Assembly: GCF_024399335.1 (NCBI RefSeq)
Contig: NZ_CP075339.1
Coordinates: forward strand, 124,001-188,000
Direction: 5' to 3'
From: Leucobacter aridicollis
Lineage (GTDB): Bacteria > Actinomycetota > Actinomycetes > Actinomycetales > Microbacteriaceae
Length of the DNA: 64,000 nucleotides
The position numbers and the translations under genes are program-made. Positions 52,822-61,161 of this stretch are shown here, piece by piece (positions within the stretch are counted from its first letter, which is position 1; each line of letters opens with the position of its first letter). The notes beneath the pieces are model-generated. The model was given only the letters and a program-made list of their open reading frames with translations, did not search any database and was not told where the DNA came from.

Positions 52822-54110
52822 CGCCGCTCGAGGCAGATCACGATTGCCGCCGCAAGTAGGGCGGCTCCTGACAACCAGGCTGTGAGGGATCCGGTCGCTG
52901 CGAGGATCACGAGCACACCGCCAGCGCCGCTCAACACCGCGAGCGTTGTTCGTGCTGCTGCGGGGCGTGCGATGAAGCGGAGCCCCGGGAGTATGCGACG
53001 CTCGAGACGTGTCGCGGCGGCGACTGAGCAGGCGACGACTATCGCTACGGCTACAAGCCAGACCGGCCGCGACAGCCACCAGTCGGCGCTGAGCGGGCGG
53101 GAAAGCGCCGCCTCAGCGTCGCCGCCAAGGTGAGCGGTGACGAGCAGCGCGCCCGCGAGCAGCACTGTTGCCGGCATGTGCCACGAATAGATCGTCATCG
53201 CGCGCCCGTTGAGCGCCGCAGCGCCCCAGCTGATCGTTGGAAGGGTCGCGAGGCGCGCGAGCGCCGGTCGCACAGCTGTGAACACCGCGAGCTGAATGAC
53301 GCCGAGGAAGGCGAGTGCTGCCGTCGGTGGGTTGAGCGCCTCGAACAGGTTCATTGGAGACGCCCCGATAGCGATCCACAGTGCCCCACCCGCGAGCGCG
53401 GCCACCGCGGTGCGCGGCCCCACGATCACCCCGTCTGCGAGGAGGAAACCGAGCTGTTGCACAAACAGCCAGACGAACCCGAGGTTGACGAAGCCGATCG
53501 CGTCGACGCCTGTCGTGTGCCGCGCGAGGTCCACGAGCATGACGCACACTCCGAGTGCCGCGAGCGTGAGCCGTGGTGCCCGCTCGTGCAGGGCGAGCAT
53601 CGCCGGAACGAGCGCTGAGCACAGCACGTACACTCCGAGGAACCAGAGGGGCTGGCTGATCCGCCAGCCAGCAGCCGCAACGATCTCGGGGCTTACGCCA
53701 GCAGCCGAGAGCCCAGCAAGCACACACGTCGTCGCCATTGCCGCAAGAAGTGGGACGGGGAGGAGCCTGCCGAGCCTCGCCGTGACGTACCCGGACGGTG
53801 TGACTCCCCGCGCGCGGAGCCGCCTATAGTGGGCCGCCGACGCGAAGCCGCCGGCGATGAAGAACAGTGGCATCATTTGGGTAAACCACGAGAACACGGT
53901 GAAGCCTCCCCACGATTCGAGGGCGTTCTCAAGCACGACCTCACCACCCTGCACGCTGACACCGACCATGAGCGCGTGGACAGCGACGACCGCGAGCAGA
54001 CAGGCGGCCCGGATGAGGTCCACCGCGGAGTCGCGTGCGGTGCCGTCGCCTTCGGGGTCCCTGCCTGGGGACGGGGCGGTCGGGGCCGGGGGAATGCTGA
54101 TGAGCGACAT
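52785..54110 (-). CDS. Acyltransferase-3 family membrane protein
   Basis: A 441-residue polytopic protein with about ten transmembrane helices. The N-terminal RDSAVDLIRAACLLAVVAVHALMVG (~28-52) contains the R...H signature of acyltransferase-3 enzymes; MPLFFIAGGFASAAHYRRLRARG (~78-100) is the next conserved block, followed by a C-terminal ISWGAAALNGRAMTIYSWHMPATVLLAG. Such enzymes acylate surface glycans or lipids. The substrate is unknown. The gene is convergent with menA, with which it shares 37 bases. Confidence 0.85.
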   Translation of the reverse strand: MSLISIPPAPTAPSPGRDPEGDGTARDSAVDLIRAACLLAVVAVHALMVGVSVQGGEVVLENALESWGGFTVFSWFTQMMPLFFIAGGFASAAHYRRLRARGVTPSGYVTARLGRLLPVPLLAAMATTCVLAGLSAAGVSPEIVAAAGWRISQPLWFLGVYVLCSALVPAMLALHERAPRLTLAALGVCVMLVDLARHTTGVDAIGFVNLGFVWLFVQQLGFLLADGVIVGPRTAVAALAGGALWIAIGASPMNLFEALNPPTAALAFLGVIQLAVFTAVRPALARLATLPTISWGAAALNGRAMTIYSWHMPATVLLAGALLVTAHLGGDAEAALSRPLSADWWLSRPVWLVAVAIVVACSVAAATRLERRILPGLRFIARPAAARTTLAVLSGAGGVLVILAATGSLTAWLSGAALLAAAIVICLERRQKANAVPSSRP

Positions 54111-54516
54111 GGGGTTCCTTTCGGGCGGACCCCTAGCGTCCCGTCACGGTGTGGGGTGGCGCGTCACCTGCGCGAGCGAATCGGTGCCCCTACCTGGGGA
54201 CTAGGGGCGACCCTGAGTTGGGGCAAGCCGGGCCCCTGCGCGAGGCCACCCGGCGCCGCACTGGCCTGGCCCTGGCCCCCGCCCCCTGGCCTGGCCCCCA
54301 GGCCGCCCCATCCAGTCTCCATCCCCTGGCTCCACCCACGCCGCGCCTGGCCCGCCCACGTCGCGCGAACGAGCACTTTCCCCGCAGGATGCCCCCTTCC
54401 CAACCGTCGGTATGGGGGTGTTCTGCAGGGAAGGTGCGAGTTCGCGAAATGCGGGCGCGGGTCCGCTGGGCCAGACCCCCTGCGCGCGGGCACCCGGCGT
54501 GGCGAACAATTGGTGC
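54111..54516. other. GC-rich structured intergenic region
   Basis: No convincing gene is seen in these ~400 bases. It contains a large imperfect inverted repeat (54364-54396 with 54414-54446, 26 of 33 positions complementary as DNA and 30 of 33 when G-U pairs of the plus-strand RNA are allowed). On either side lie imperfect direct repeats of ~27 bp (54233-54259 and 54477-54503, 23 matches). A smaller GCCCCTA/TAGGGGC hairpin lies near 54185-54208. Confidence 0.6.
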
Positions 54517-54546
54517 TTGCGTCGTCTCGCGAGATGTGGGTAGGGT
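54517..54546 (+). promoter_or_regulatory. Putative promoter with palindromic operator in spacer
   Basis: TTGCGT (54517-54522) and TAGGGT (54541-54546) are separated by 18 bases. The spacer contains the perfect palindrome TCTCGCGAGA (54525-54534), a likely repressor or activator site. Transcription would begin about 33 bases before the short ORF. Confidence 0.45.
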
Positions 54547-54585
54547 GTCTTCTTGGAATCCCTACGACCTGGAAAGGAGAAGACA

Positions 54586-54648
54586 ATGTTTGAAATCATC
54601 ACGTTCACGAAGTCTCTCCGTCCAGGCAACCCGCTGACCGGACACTAG
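54586..54648 (+). CDS. 20-codon ORF, candidate leader peptide of ABC exporter
   Basis: ATG at 54586 has AAGGAG exactly 6 bases upstream, a far better site than that of the ABC gene downstream. It encodes 20 residues, starting MFEIITFTK and ending LRPGNPLTGH, then TAG. It lies between a putative promoter and a possible attenuator hairpin, 78 bases before a drug-exporter-type ABC gene. Leader ORFs upstream of ABC exporters such as bmrCD work by ribosome-stalling attenuation; that role here is inference. It could also be a chance ORF or a small secreted peptide. Confidence 0.5.
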   Translation: MFEIITFTKSLRPGNPLTGH

Positions 54649-54689
54649 ACCTCGGCCGTTTCTGGCCCACTCTCACTCCACAGCATTCC

Positions 54690-54719
54690 GCGCTTCACGA
54701 GCGCACCTCTCTCGTTTTT
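54690..54719 (+). terminator. Possible attenuator with mutually exclusive hairpins
   Basis: Stem A GCGCT/AGCGC (54690-54694 with 54700-54704) and stem B ACGAG/CTCGT (54697-54701 with 54711-54715) share bases and exclude each other. Stem B runs into TTTTT (54715-54719) just before the ABC start codon. Stems are only 5 bp, so this is tentative. Confidence 0.35.
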
Positions 54720-54726
54720 AGGGACC

Positions 54727-56637
54727 ATGTCTTCTTCATCCACTGCTTCACTGTCTCTGCCCAAGGCGCTCGCCAGGCTGATTCCCTTCGCTAAGCCCGC
54801 CAGGTGGTGGGTACTTGCGGGGCTGCTCGTCGCACTTCTCGGGTCGGTCGCGAGCCTCGCCATCCCGATCGTCCTGCAGGAGGTCGTTGACGGGCCACTC
54901 CTCACCGGCAACCGTGCCGCGATCCTGTGGGGCGTTATCGCCGTGCTCGCGCTCGGCGTCGCCGAGGCGCTCTTTATCTTCCTGCGCCGACGCTTCGTGC
55001 TCCGCCCCATGACCGAGGTTGAGTTCACGATCAGGCAGACCTTTTACGAGCGTCTGCAACGCCTGCCCGTGGCGTTCCACGACAGGTGGCAGTCGGGCCA
55101 GCTGCTCAGCCGAATGATGCAGGACATCGGCATGATTCGCCGCTGGCTGACATTCGGCATGATCATGCTGATTGTGAACGTGCTCACGATGCTCATCGGC
55201 ATCGGGCTCCTGTTCCGCTGGCACTGGGTGCTCGGCACGGTGTTCTTCGTCTGCTCGCTGCCAATCTGGATTGTCGGGTACAGCTTCGAGCAGAAGTACG
55301 GCGTGCTCTCGCGGCAGAGTCAGGATCAGTCTGGCGACCTCGCGACCGCTGTCGAAGAGAGCGTGCACGGCATTCGAGTGCTCAAGGCCTTTGGCCGCGG
55401 CGCGCATTCGCTGCAGCAGTTCCGCGAGCGGGCTGAGTCGCTGCGGGGAACCGAGATGCGCAAGGCTCGCGAGGTTGGGCTGATCTGGTTCTGGTACGAC
55501 CTCGTGCCGTTCCTCGCCCTCGGCGCCTGCCTGTTCACGGGTATCGTGCTCGCGAGCATGGGGCAGCTCTCCGTCGGTGAGCTCTTCGGCTTCTTTGCGC
55601 TCGCCGCTGCGGTGCGCTGGCCAATGAACTCGCTCGGGTTCCTGTTCTCGTTCATGATCGATGCGCGTACTGCGACGGACCGCGTCTTCGAGGTGTTCGA
55701 TGCTGAGATCACGATCACCGACCCGGAGCACCCGCGCACAGTCGAGCACCCTCGCGGTGAGCTCGCGTTCCGCGATGTGCACTTTAGGTTCCCCGACGCG
55801 CGCGACAGCGAACGAGACCTTGTCGACGGCCTTGACCTTGTGCTGCGGCCGGGCGAGACGATGGCGCTTGTCGGGGCGACGGGCTCGGGCAAGACGACAC
55901 TGACAGCGCTGCCGACGCGACTCTACGACGTGACGGCTGGCTCGGTCGAACTCGACGGCGTCGACGTGCGCGAGCTCAGGCTCGAAGAGCTCAGGCGACG
56001 CATTGGCGTGGCGTTTGAGGATCCGATCCTCTTCTCGGCAAGCGTGCGCGACAACGTGCTGCTCGGTCGAGACGATCTCGACCCGGCCGGGCCCGAGGCC
56101 GACCGAGTGCTGCGAGAAGCGCTCGAGGTCGCGCAGGCTGGGTTCGCCTACGATCTGCCTGACGGCCTCGACACCGAGGTGGGCGAGGAGGGCATGAGCC
56201 TCTCTGGCGGCCAGCGCCAGCGCCTCGCGCTCGCCCGCGTGGTTGCTGCGGCGCCCGACGTGCTCGTGCTCGATGACCCGTTGTCGGCGCTCGACGTTGA
56301 CACCGAGGCGCTCGTTGAGGCCGCGCTGCGGCGGGTGCTCGCGAGTACCACGGCGCTGATTGTCGCTCATAGGCCGTCGACAGTCTCGATGGCGGACCGC
56401 GTTGCGGTGATGCAGCGCGGCCGCGTCGTCGCGGTGGGCACACACAGCGAACTGCTTCGCACGAGCGAGCACTACCGCTACCTCATCACCTCGCTTGAGG
56501 CGGGTGAGGAGCCAGCGTCGGAGGAGCCCGCGGCCACCTCGGATCGGCACGCCGACAGCCCGGGACTCGACCGCACGAACGACACCAAACCGACAAACGA
56601 TCCAGACACGACTGGCACCGAGGAGGTGGCACGATGA
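54727..56637 (+). CDS. ABC exporter half-transporter, degenerate-site subunit
   Basis: A 636-residue type I exporter half: six transmembrane helices (~28-310) and a C-terminal ATPase. Walker A is GATGSGKTT (~384), signature LSGGQRQR (~490) and Walker [13 protein letters not shown] (~510). The catalytic glutamate after Walker B is aspartate, as in the degenerate-site subunits of heterodimeric exporters such as BmrCD or TM287/288. The H-loop HRPS is present. The C-terminal ~40 residues are a polar tail. The stop overlaps the partner start by 4 bases. The substrate is unknown; lipid or drug export is likely. Confidence 0.92.
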   Translation: MSSSSTASLSLPKALARLIPFAKPARWWVLAGLLVALLGSVASLAIPIVLQEVVDGPLLTGNRAAILWGVIAVLALGVAEALFIFLRRRFVLRPMTEVEFTIRQTFYERLQRLPVAFHDRWQSGQLLSRMMQDIGMIRRWLTFGMIMLIVNVLTMLIGIGLLFRWHWVLGTVFFVCSLPIWIVGYSFEQKYGVLSRQSQDQSGDLATAVEESVHGIRVLKAFGRGAHSLQQFRERAESLRGTEMRKAREVGLIWFWYDLVPFLALGACLFTGIVLASMGQLSVGELFGFFALAAAVRWPMNSLGFLFSFMIDARTATDRVFEVFDAEITITDPEHPRTVEHPRGELAFRDVHFRFPDARDSERDLVDGLDLVLRPGETMALVGATGSGKTTLTALPTRLYDVTAGSVELDGVDVRELRLEELRRRIGVAFEDPILFSASVRDNVLLGRDDLDPAGPEADRVLREALEVAQAGFAYDLPDGLDTEVGEEGMSLSGGQRQRLALARVVAAAPDVLVLDDPLSALDVDTEALVEAALRRVLASTTALIVAHRPSTVSMADRVAVMQRGRVVAVGTHSELLRTSEHYRYLITSLEAGEEPASEEPAATSDRHADSPGLDRTNDTKPTNDPDTTGTEEVAR

Positions 56638-58460
56638 GCCCCGAGAGCGTCCGCGGAACGCGCGGCGAAGACCGCAACAGCTACACGCGCGAGGAGAGTC
56701 GCGCCATCAGACGGCGATCGCTGAGGCTGCTCGCGTCGCTTCTTGGGCCGTTTCGGCGGCTCATCATTCTCACCGCCGCGGTCGTCATCGCGTCGGCAGT
56801 GTTCCGCGCGATCGGGCCATCGCTCATCGCGTTTGGCATCGACGAGGCGCTGCCGCGCGCGGTCGAGCAGGGCGACTGGGTGCCCGCGATTGGGATCTCG
56901 CTTGCCTACCTCGTGATCGGGGGCGGCGGTGCCGCGCTCGTTGGCTGGTACGTCGTGCTCATCGCGAAGCTCACCCAGGCGGTGATGCTTGAGCTGCGCA
57001 CGCGCATCTTCAGGCACACGCAGCGGTTGAGCCTCGAGTTCCATGAGGGGTACACGTCGGGACGCATCATTTCGCGCCAGACGAGCGACCTCGAGTCGAT
57101 CCAGGAGCTGCTCGATGGCAGCCTTTCAGAACTCATCGATGCTGTGCTGCTCGGCTCGTTCACGCTCATCGCGCTGTTCCTCATCGACTGGCGCTCAGGG
57201 GTGCTGCTCGTGTGCATGGGCCTGCCGCTCGGCTTGCTCATGTGGTGGTTCGTTATCGAATCCCAGAAGGGCTTCCGGGCGACCCGCACCGTGAGCGCCA
57301 GGCTTATCGTGCAATTCGTTGAGACGATGACTGGCATCCGCGCAGTGCAGGCGTTCCGCCGCGAGAAGCGCAACGACAAGGCGTTCGCGAAGGTGTCTGA
57401 CGACTACCGCCGCGCGAACCTGCGCGTCGTGAACCTCTTCGGTGTCCTTGACCCCGGGCTCGTGCTGCTCGGCAACATCACGATCGCGGTGGTGCTGCTC
57501 TGGGGCGCGTTCCGTGTCACAGATAACGCGCTCGCGGTCGGCGTACTGCTCGCCGCCGTGCTTCACGTTCGCAACTTCTTTGGCCCGCTTGAAGACGTCG
57601 CGATGTTCCTGAACTCATACCAGTCGGCTGTCGCCGCACTTGAAAAGGTGTCTGGTGTGCTTGAGGAGGAGCCGACTGTGAAGGATCCCGAACAGCCTGT
57701 CGCTTTGTCTGAGGCTCGCGGCGAGCTGAAGTTTGACGGCGTGAACTTCCGTTACGGCGGAGCAGACGACCCGCGGGTCGTGCTTGCGGACTGCAATCTC
57801 GAGATCCCGGCAGGGCAGACGATCGCACTCGTCGGAACGACGGGTGCGGGCAAGTCGACGCTCGCGAAGCTCGTGGCACGCTTCTATGACCCGACCGAGG
57901 GCAGGCTGACACTTGACGGTGTCGACCTGCGAAAGCTCGACCCTGTCGATATGCGTCGGGCGATTGTGATGGTCACGCAGGAGGCGTACCTGTTCAGCGG
58001 CACGATCGCGCAGAACATCGCGCTCGGGAAACCGGACGCGACGCGGGATGAGATCGTCGCGGCGGCCGCTGCTGTCGGCGCCGACGAGTTCATCGAGGCC
58101 TTGCCTGACGGCTATGACACCGACGTGAATAAGCGCGGTGGTCGAGTTTCGGCAGGTCAGCGCCAGCTCGTCTCGTTTGCGCGCGCGTTCCTCGCAGACC
58201 CGGCTGTGCTGATCCTCGACGAGGCGACAGCGTCGCTCGATCTGCCGAGCGAACGCCTCGTGCAGGATGCGCTGCAGCGCTTGCTCGCGGATCGCACAGC
58301 GATCATCATCGCGCACAGGCTCTCCACTGTCGCGATCGCTGACAGGGTTCTGGTGATGGAGCATGGCCGCGTGGTCGAGGACGGTTCCCCGGCGGAGCTC
58401 ATCGCCGCGGGCGGCAGGTTCGCCGGGCTCCATGCGGCCTGGGAAGACTCGCTCGCGTAA
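56634..58460 (+). CDS. ABC exporter half-transporter, canonical subunit
   Basis: A 608-residue partner of the preceding gene: six transmembrane helices (~35-325) and an ATPase with Walker [10 protein letters not shown] (~400), signature VSAGQRQL (~503, instead of LSGGQ), Walker [14 protein letters not shown] (~523) with the catalytic Glu intact, and HRLS. In heterodimers of this kind the non-canonical signature of one subunit faces the other subunit's nucleotide, so the asymmetry of the two genes is complementary. It is co-translated with its partner through an ATGA overlap. Confidence 0.93.
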   Translation: MSPESVRGTRGEDRNSYTREESRAIRRRSLRLLASLLGPFRRLIILTAAVVIASAVFRAIGPSLIAFGIDEALPRAVEQGDWVPAIGISLAYLVIGGGGAALVGWYVVLIAKLTQAVMLELRTRIFRHTQRLSLEFHEGYTSGRIISRQTSDLESIQELLDGSLSELIDAVLLGSFTLIALFLIDWRSGVLLVCMGLPLGLLMWWFVIESQKGFRATRTVSARLIVQFVETMTGIRAVQAFRREKRNDKAFAKVSDDYRRANLRVVNLFGVLDPGLVLLGNITIAVVLLWGAFRVTDNALAVGVLLAAVLHVRNFFGPLEDVAMFLNSYQSAVAALEKVSGVLEEEPTVKDPEQPVALSEARGELKFDGVNFRYGGADDPRVVLADCNLEIPAGQTIALVGTTGAGKSTLAKLVARFYDPTEGRLTLDGVDLRKLDPVDMRRAIVMVTQEAYLFSGTIAQNIALGKPDATRDEIVAAAAAVGADEFIEALPDGYDTDVNKRGGRVSAGQRQLVSFARAFLADPAVLILDEATASLDLPSERLVQDALQRLLADRTAIIIAHRLSTVAIADRVLVMEHGRVVEDGSPAELIAAGGRFAGLHAAWEDSLA

Positions 58461-58469
58461 GGTGGAACC

Positions 58470-59012
58470 GTGCAAAAACGGTGGGGCGAGGGGCTGCGTG
58501 CGCTCATAACGAGCACGCAGCCCCGCCTCCCGTGGCGCAGGATCGCGTTCGCCGCCATCGGTACGGGCGCAGCTGTCGCCCTGCTCGGGGCGCTCGGCAC
58601 GTCGATGGATCTCACGCTGTTGTTTCTCGGCTTCGCGCCGAGCTGCCTGCTTGTTTTCGCGTTGCCAGAGGCCCCCGTTTCGCAACCGATCGCTGTCGTC
58701 GGGGGGCATATGGTCTCGGCGGCAGTTGGGCTCGGCGTCGGCGCGATCCCGCACACGGGGTGGTGGAACGGCGAGCTCGCCTCCGCGCTCGCGGGGGCGC
58801 TCGCTGCCGCCCTCTCGGTCGTCGCGATGCTTGTGCTGCGGGTACTTCATCCACCCGCGGTTGCGAACGCGGTTGTCGTGTGCGTCACGGGTGCGGGGTG
58901 GAGCTACCTTGTGGCGCCCGTGCTGCTGAGCGCGGTGTCAATCGTCGTGATTGCGCTCGTCTGGCACCGGATCACCGGCGCGACCTACCCGCACCGTTCC
59001 GCCATTCGCTGA
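58470..59012 (+). CDS. HPP-family membrane protein
   Basis: A 180-residue protein with four transmembrane helices and the HPP motif in VLRVLHPPAVANAVVV (~125-140), plus the earlier FAPSCLLVFALPEAPVSQP and GGHMVSAAVG segments typical of the family. Some HPP proteins transport nitrite in plastids and cyanobacteria; the function in actinobacteria is unproven. The GTG start lies 9 bases after the ABC stop, with AAGGTGG 5-6 bases upstream, so it may be cotranscribed with the exporter. Confidence 0.85.
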   Translation: MQKRWGEGLRALITSTQPRLPWRRIAFAAIGTGAAVALLGALGTSMDLTLLFLGFAPSCLLVFALPEAPVSQPIAVVGGHMVSAAVGLGVGAIPHTGWWNGELASALAGALAAALSVVAMLVLRVLHPPAVANAVVVCVTGAGWSYLVAPVLLSAVSIVVIALVWHRITGATYPHRSAIR

Positions 59013-59039
59013 GGCCCGTGTGCCCCGCGGCGCGTGGCG

Positions 59040-59246
59040 CTATAGGTACGGGTGAACGGTCGCCCGCTCGGCCTCAGTGTCGCGGATGAGCTGCGGGTCG
59101 GTCATGCCTTTGCGCGGGTCGGCGTCGGGGTCGTCTGCCTCGGTCGCGCCGTCGAGCACGGGCTCATCGACGGTATCCGGTGAGTCTTCGTGTTCGGCTG
59201 CGGCAGCCGCGGCCTTGTCGGCGTCGTGAGTGCGCTTGACATTCAT
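59040..59246 (-). CDS. Small acidic protein (68 aa)
   Basis: The ATG at 59246 is preceded by AGGAGG with 5-6 bases spacing. The product is very acidic and Ala-rich (DADKAAAAAAEHEDSPDTVDEPVLDG...), predicted disordered, ending with RDTEAERATVHPYL. It has no membrane segment. No family is recognised, but the ribosome-binding site and composition support a real gene. The next upstream gene is a lipoprotein on the same strand. Confidence 0.6.
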   Translation of the reverse strand: MNVKRTHDADKAAAAAAEHEDSPDTVDEPVLDGATEADDPDADPRKGMTDPQLIRDTEAERATVHPYL

Positions 59247-59329
59247 TTGTGCCTCCTAGGTTTTGCGTGGGTTGCCACCGTAGAACGCGAAGCTGAAGGA
59301 TTGCGCAGTAAGAGCTGAGTGCCGCCGGC

Positions 59330-59725
59330 CTATTCCTCGCGGCTTGAGTTCCAGAAGAGACGTGATCCATCGGCCTGCGTCGCCTGCCAGAAATCACCGC
59401 ACTTTTCGGTCTGCTGGATGCCGACGTCCATGAGCAGCAGTAGGCTCGCGTACGGACCAGGGCCGTCGGTGCTTGGCACGCAATCGGCATCGATCGGGCT
59501 GCCCTTCCAAGAGGCCGCGACCTGCTTGCCCTGCTGCGCGACGCGAACGTCCTTGGCGTCTGACGGGAAGCCCTCGGGGAAGGTGCCGTCGGCGATGAAC
59601 TTCTCGATCTCTGCGGCGGAGGGCGCCGAGTCCGTCGGTGCTGCAGGCTCCCCAGTGCCGGAGCAGCCCGCAAGCAGCGAGCCTGTGAAAACGATTGCCG
59701 CGACGGCGGCGAGTGGGTGCTTCAT
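59330..59725 (-). CDS. Putative lipoprotein (131 aa)
   Basis: The start at 59725 (MKHPLAAVAAIVFTGSLLAGC) has GGGAGG 6 bases upstream; the open frame begins 10 codons earlier without a site. A signal peptide ends in the lipobox LLAGC, so Cys21 would be lipidated. The mature part is small, with a Ser/Pro/Ala-rich linker and a compact domain with two cysteines (DADCVPS, EKCGDFWQ) that may form a disulphide. Function unknown. Confidence 0.8.
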   Translation of the reverse strand: MKHPLAAVAAIVFTGSLLAGCSGTGEPAAPTDSAPSAAEIEKFIADGTFPEGFPSDAKDVRVAQQGKQVAASWKGSPIDADCVPSTDGPGPYASLLLLMDVGIQQTEKCGDFWQATQADGSRLFWNSSREE

Positions 59726-59807
59726 GTCGTGCCTCCCGGAGTAGCGGATGCTCAACGCTATCCAAGTACCCTGTGGGATTCACAGGCGATGCCTGAGAGA
59801 ACCCCTG

Positions 59808-60860
59808 TTACAAGCGCTGCCGTGAACCGGCGATGAGTGTCATGCCGAGAATCGCTGCCCCACCCGCGATAAGGATCGTCAGCAGCGCCGAGGGAGAGCC
59901 GGCCCGAGCGATCCGGGGATCCTCAGCCTCCTCAGGTTTGGAGCCCTGCGGGGGAGGCGAAGGGGAGGGCTCTGGGGTGGCCCGATCCTGATCTGGGTTG
60001 TCATCCGGTGTCGCCGCGGCGTCGCCTCGCGAGGGCGCATGTGCGTCTGGTTCGGTGTGCTCGCGCTCCGCCTGTCCCTGAGGTTCCGGGGGGCCTTCGA
60101 CATTGCTCTCCGCGGGGGCCTGCGCCCCGGTGTCGCGCTCCACGGGCTCGACAGTAACCGAGCAGCCGGCGACCGTGAGCGCGTGCGGCGCGCCCGGCAC
60201 CCAGGCCCCCGACCCGCTGTTGAACGTCGCGTCGGTGTGGCTCGAAGTGAGACCGCTGAACAGGACGACCTCGCCGGCGGCGGCGTCGGGGACGGTGAGT
60301 GTGAAATCGAGCACGCCGGCGGACGCCGCCTTGAGCTCTGCCGCCTTGCCGCCAGCCTGTGGCGTGACCTGGCTGCCTCGCTCGTCGCTGCGCGCATCGA
60401 TGTCTTGCAACCAGGTGATCGAGTGTTCTCCGACGTCGACGCGCTCCCACGGGGCGGGCTCGAGCCGGAGGTAGTTCGCGATCGGCTCATCCGTCGCGGT
60501 CCCCGCCGGCTCGAGTGCTACTGCCTGCGAGATCGACACATCTGAGACCGCGAGCCCGTCGCCAAGCTCGACCGTATTGGTGCCGACCCGCAGGTTCGGC
60601 TCAAGCGGTAGCGGCGCGAAGGCATCACCAGTCGGGTTTGGTTGGGAGACGAGCGTGAAGTCGGTGATCGCGACCCTGAAGCTGCGGCCGGCGAGCCAAT
60701 CCACACGAACGTGGAACGAGTCGGCCTCGCCGCCCCAATACGAGCAGACCGTGCCGGGGTGATCGGCGTGTGCGGGAGACGGAGACGCGGCGAGCAAGCC
60801 CCCGCCGGCCGTGAGGCCGACGACGGCCACGGTGATGGCGCCTGCAAACGTCTTCCGCAT
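59808..60860 (-). CDS. Secreted surface protein with C-terminal membrane anchor
   Basis: About 350 residues: a signal peptide (~1-33, ending PSPAHA), a beta-rich extracellular domain (~34-235) with cysteines in GTVCSYWGG and VAGCSVTVEP, a long Pro/Glu/Asp-rich stalk (~240-320), a transmembrane helix (~325-345) and a short basic tail. No sortase motif is present, so it is anchored by its helix. Start choice between GTG 60863 and ATG 60860 is not critical. It resembles HtaA-like or other actinobacterial cell-surface proteins in layout only. Confidence 0.75.
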   Translation of the reverse strand: MRKTFAGAITVAVVGLTAGGGLLAASPSPAHADHPGTVCSYWGGEADSFHVRVDWLAGRSFRVAITDFTLVSQPNPTGDAFAPLPLEPNLRVGTNTVELGDGLAVSDVSISQAVALEPAGTATDEPIANYLRLEPAPWERVDVGEHSITWLQDIDARSDERGSQVTPQAGGKAAELKAASAGVLDFTLTVPDAAAGEVVLFSGLTSSHTDATFNSGSGAWVPGAPHALTVAGCSVTVEPVERDTGAQAPAESNVEGPPEPQGQAEREHTEPDAHAPSRGDAAATPDDNPDQDRATPEPSPSPPPQGSKPEEAEDPRIARAGSPSALLTILIAGGAAILGMTLIAGSRQRL

Positions 60861-60961
60861 CACTCCCCCTGGTGTGAGTGCCTACACGCTACCCCAATGC
60901 GTCGGGAAGGTCGAGGATGCGCGCTGGGAGTTACCATTCGCTGCGGTTACGTGCCGCACAA

Positions 60962-60999
60962 ACACGAAGGCCCCGCTCCGAGGAGTGGGGCCTTCGTGT
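60962..60999 (-). terminator. Terminator downstream of tRNA-Ser(GCT)
   Basis: A 13-bp perfect stem (60962-60974 with 60987-60999), 12-base loop, 13 bases beyond the CCA end of the minus-strand tRNA. Confidence 0.85.
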
Positions 61000-61011
61000 G
61001 TTACCTGTCTA

Positions 61012-61103
61012 TGGCGGAGACGGGGGGATTTGAACCCCCGGTCGAGTTTAACCCCGACCCTTCATTAGCAGTGAAGTCCGTTCGGCCGCTCCGGCACGTC
61101 TCC
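61012..61103 (-). tRNA. tRNA-Ser (anticodon GCT)
   Basis: A class II tRNA with long variable arm. Acceptor GGAGACG/CGTCTCC, anticodon stem CTTCA/TGAAG with loop CTGCTAA, T-loop TTCAAAT, encoded CCA at 61012-61014. Confidence 0.95.
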
Positions 61104-61161
61104 ATGAGCAGGCAACGCCACTTAGTCTAACGGGAAAATCCTGAGCCAGGAAATCCTTGGA

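Noticed and set aside
54748..56550. 600-codon open frame antisense to the ABC exporter subunit
   Set aside because: Glu/Arg/His-rich shadow of a well-defined ABC transporter gene with all ATPase motifs on the other strand.
57615..58850. 411-codon antisense frame across the second ABC subunit and HPP gene
   Set aside because: It overlaps two well-supported genes and has low-complexity Arg/Asp/Glu composition.
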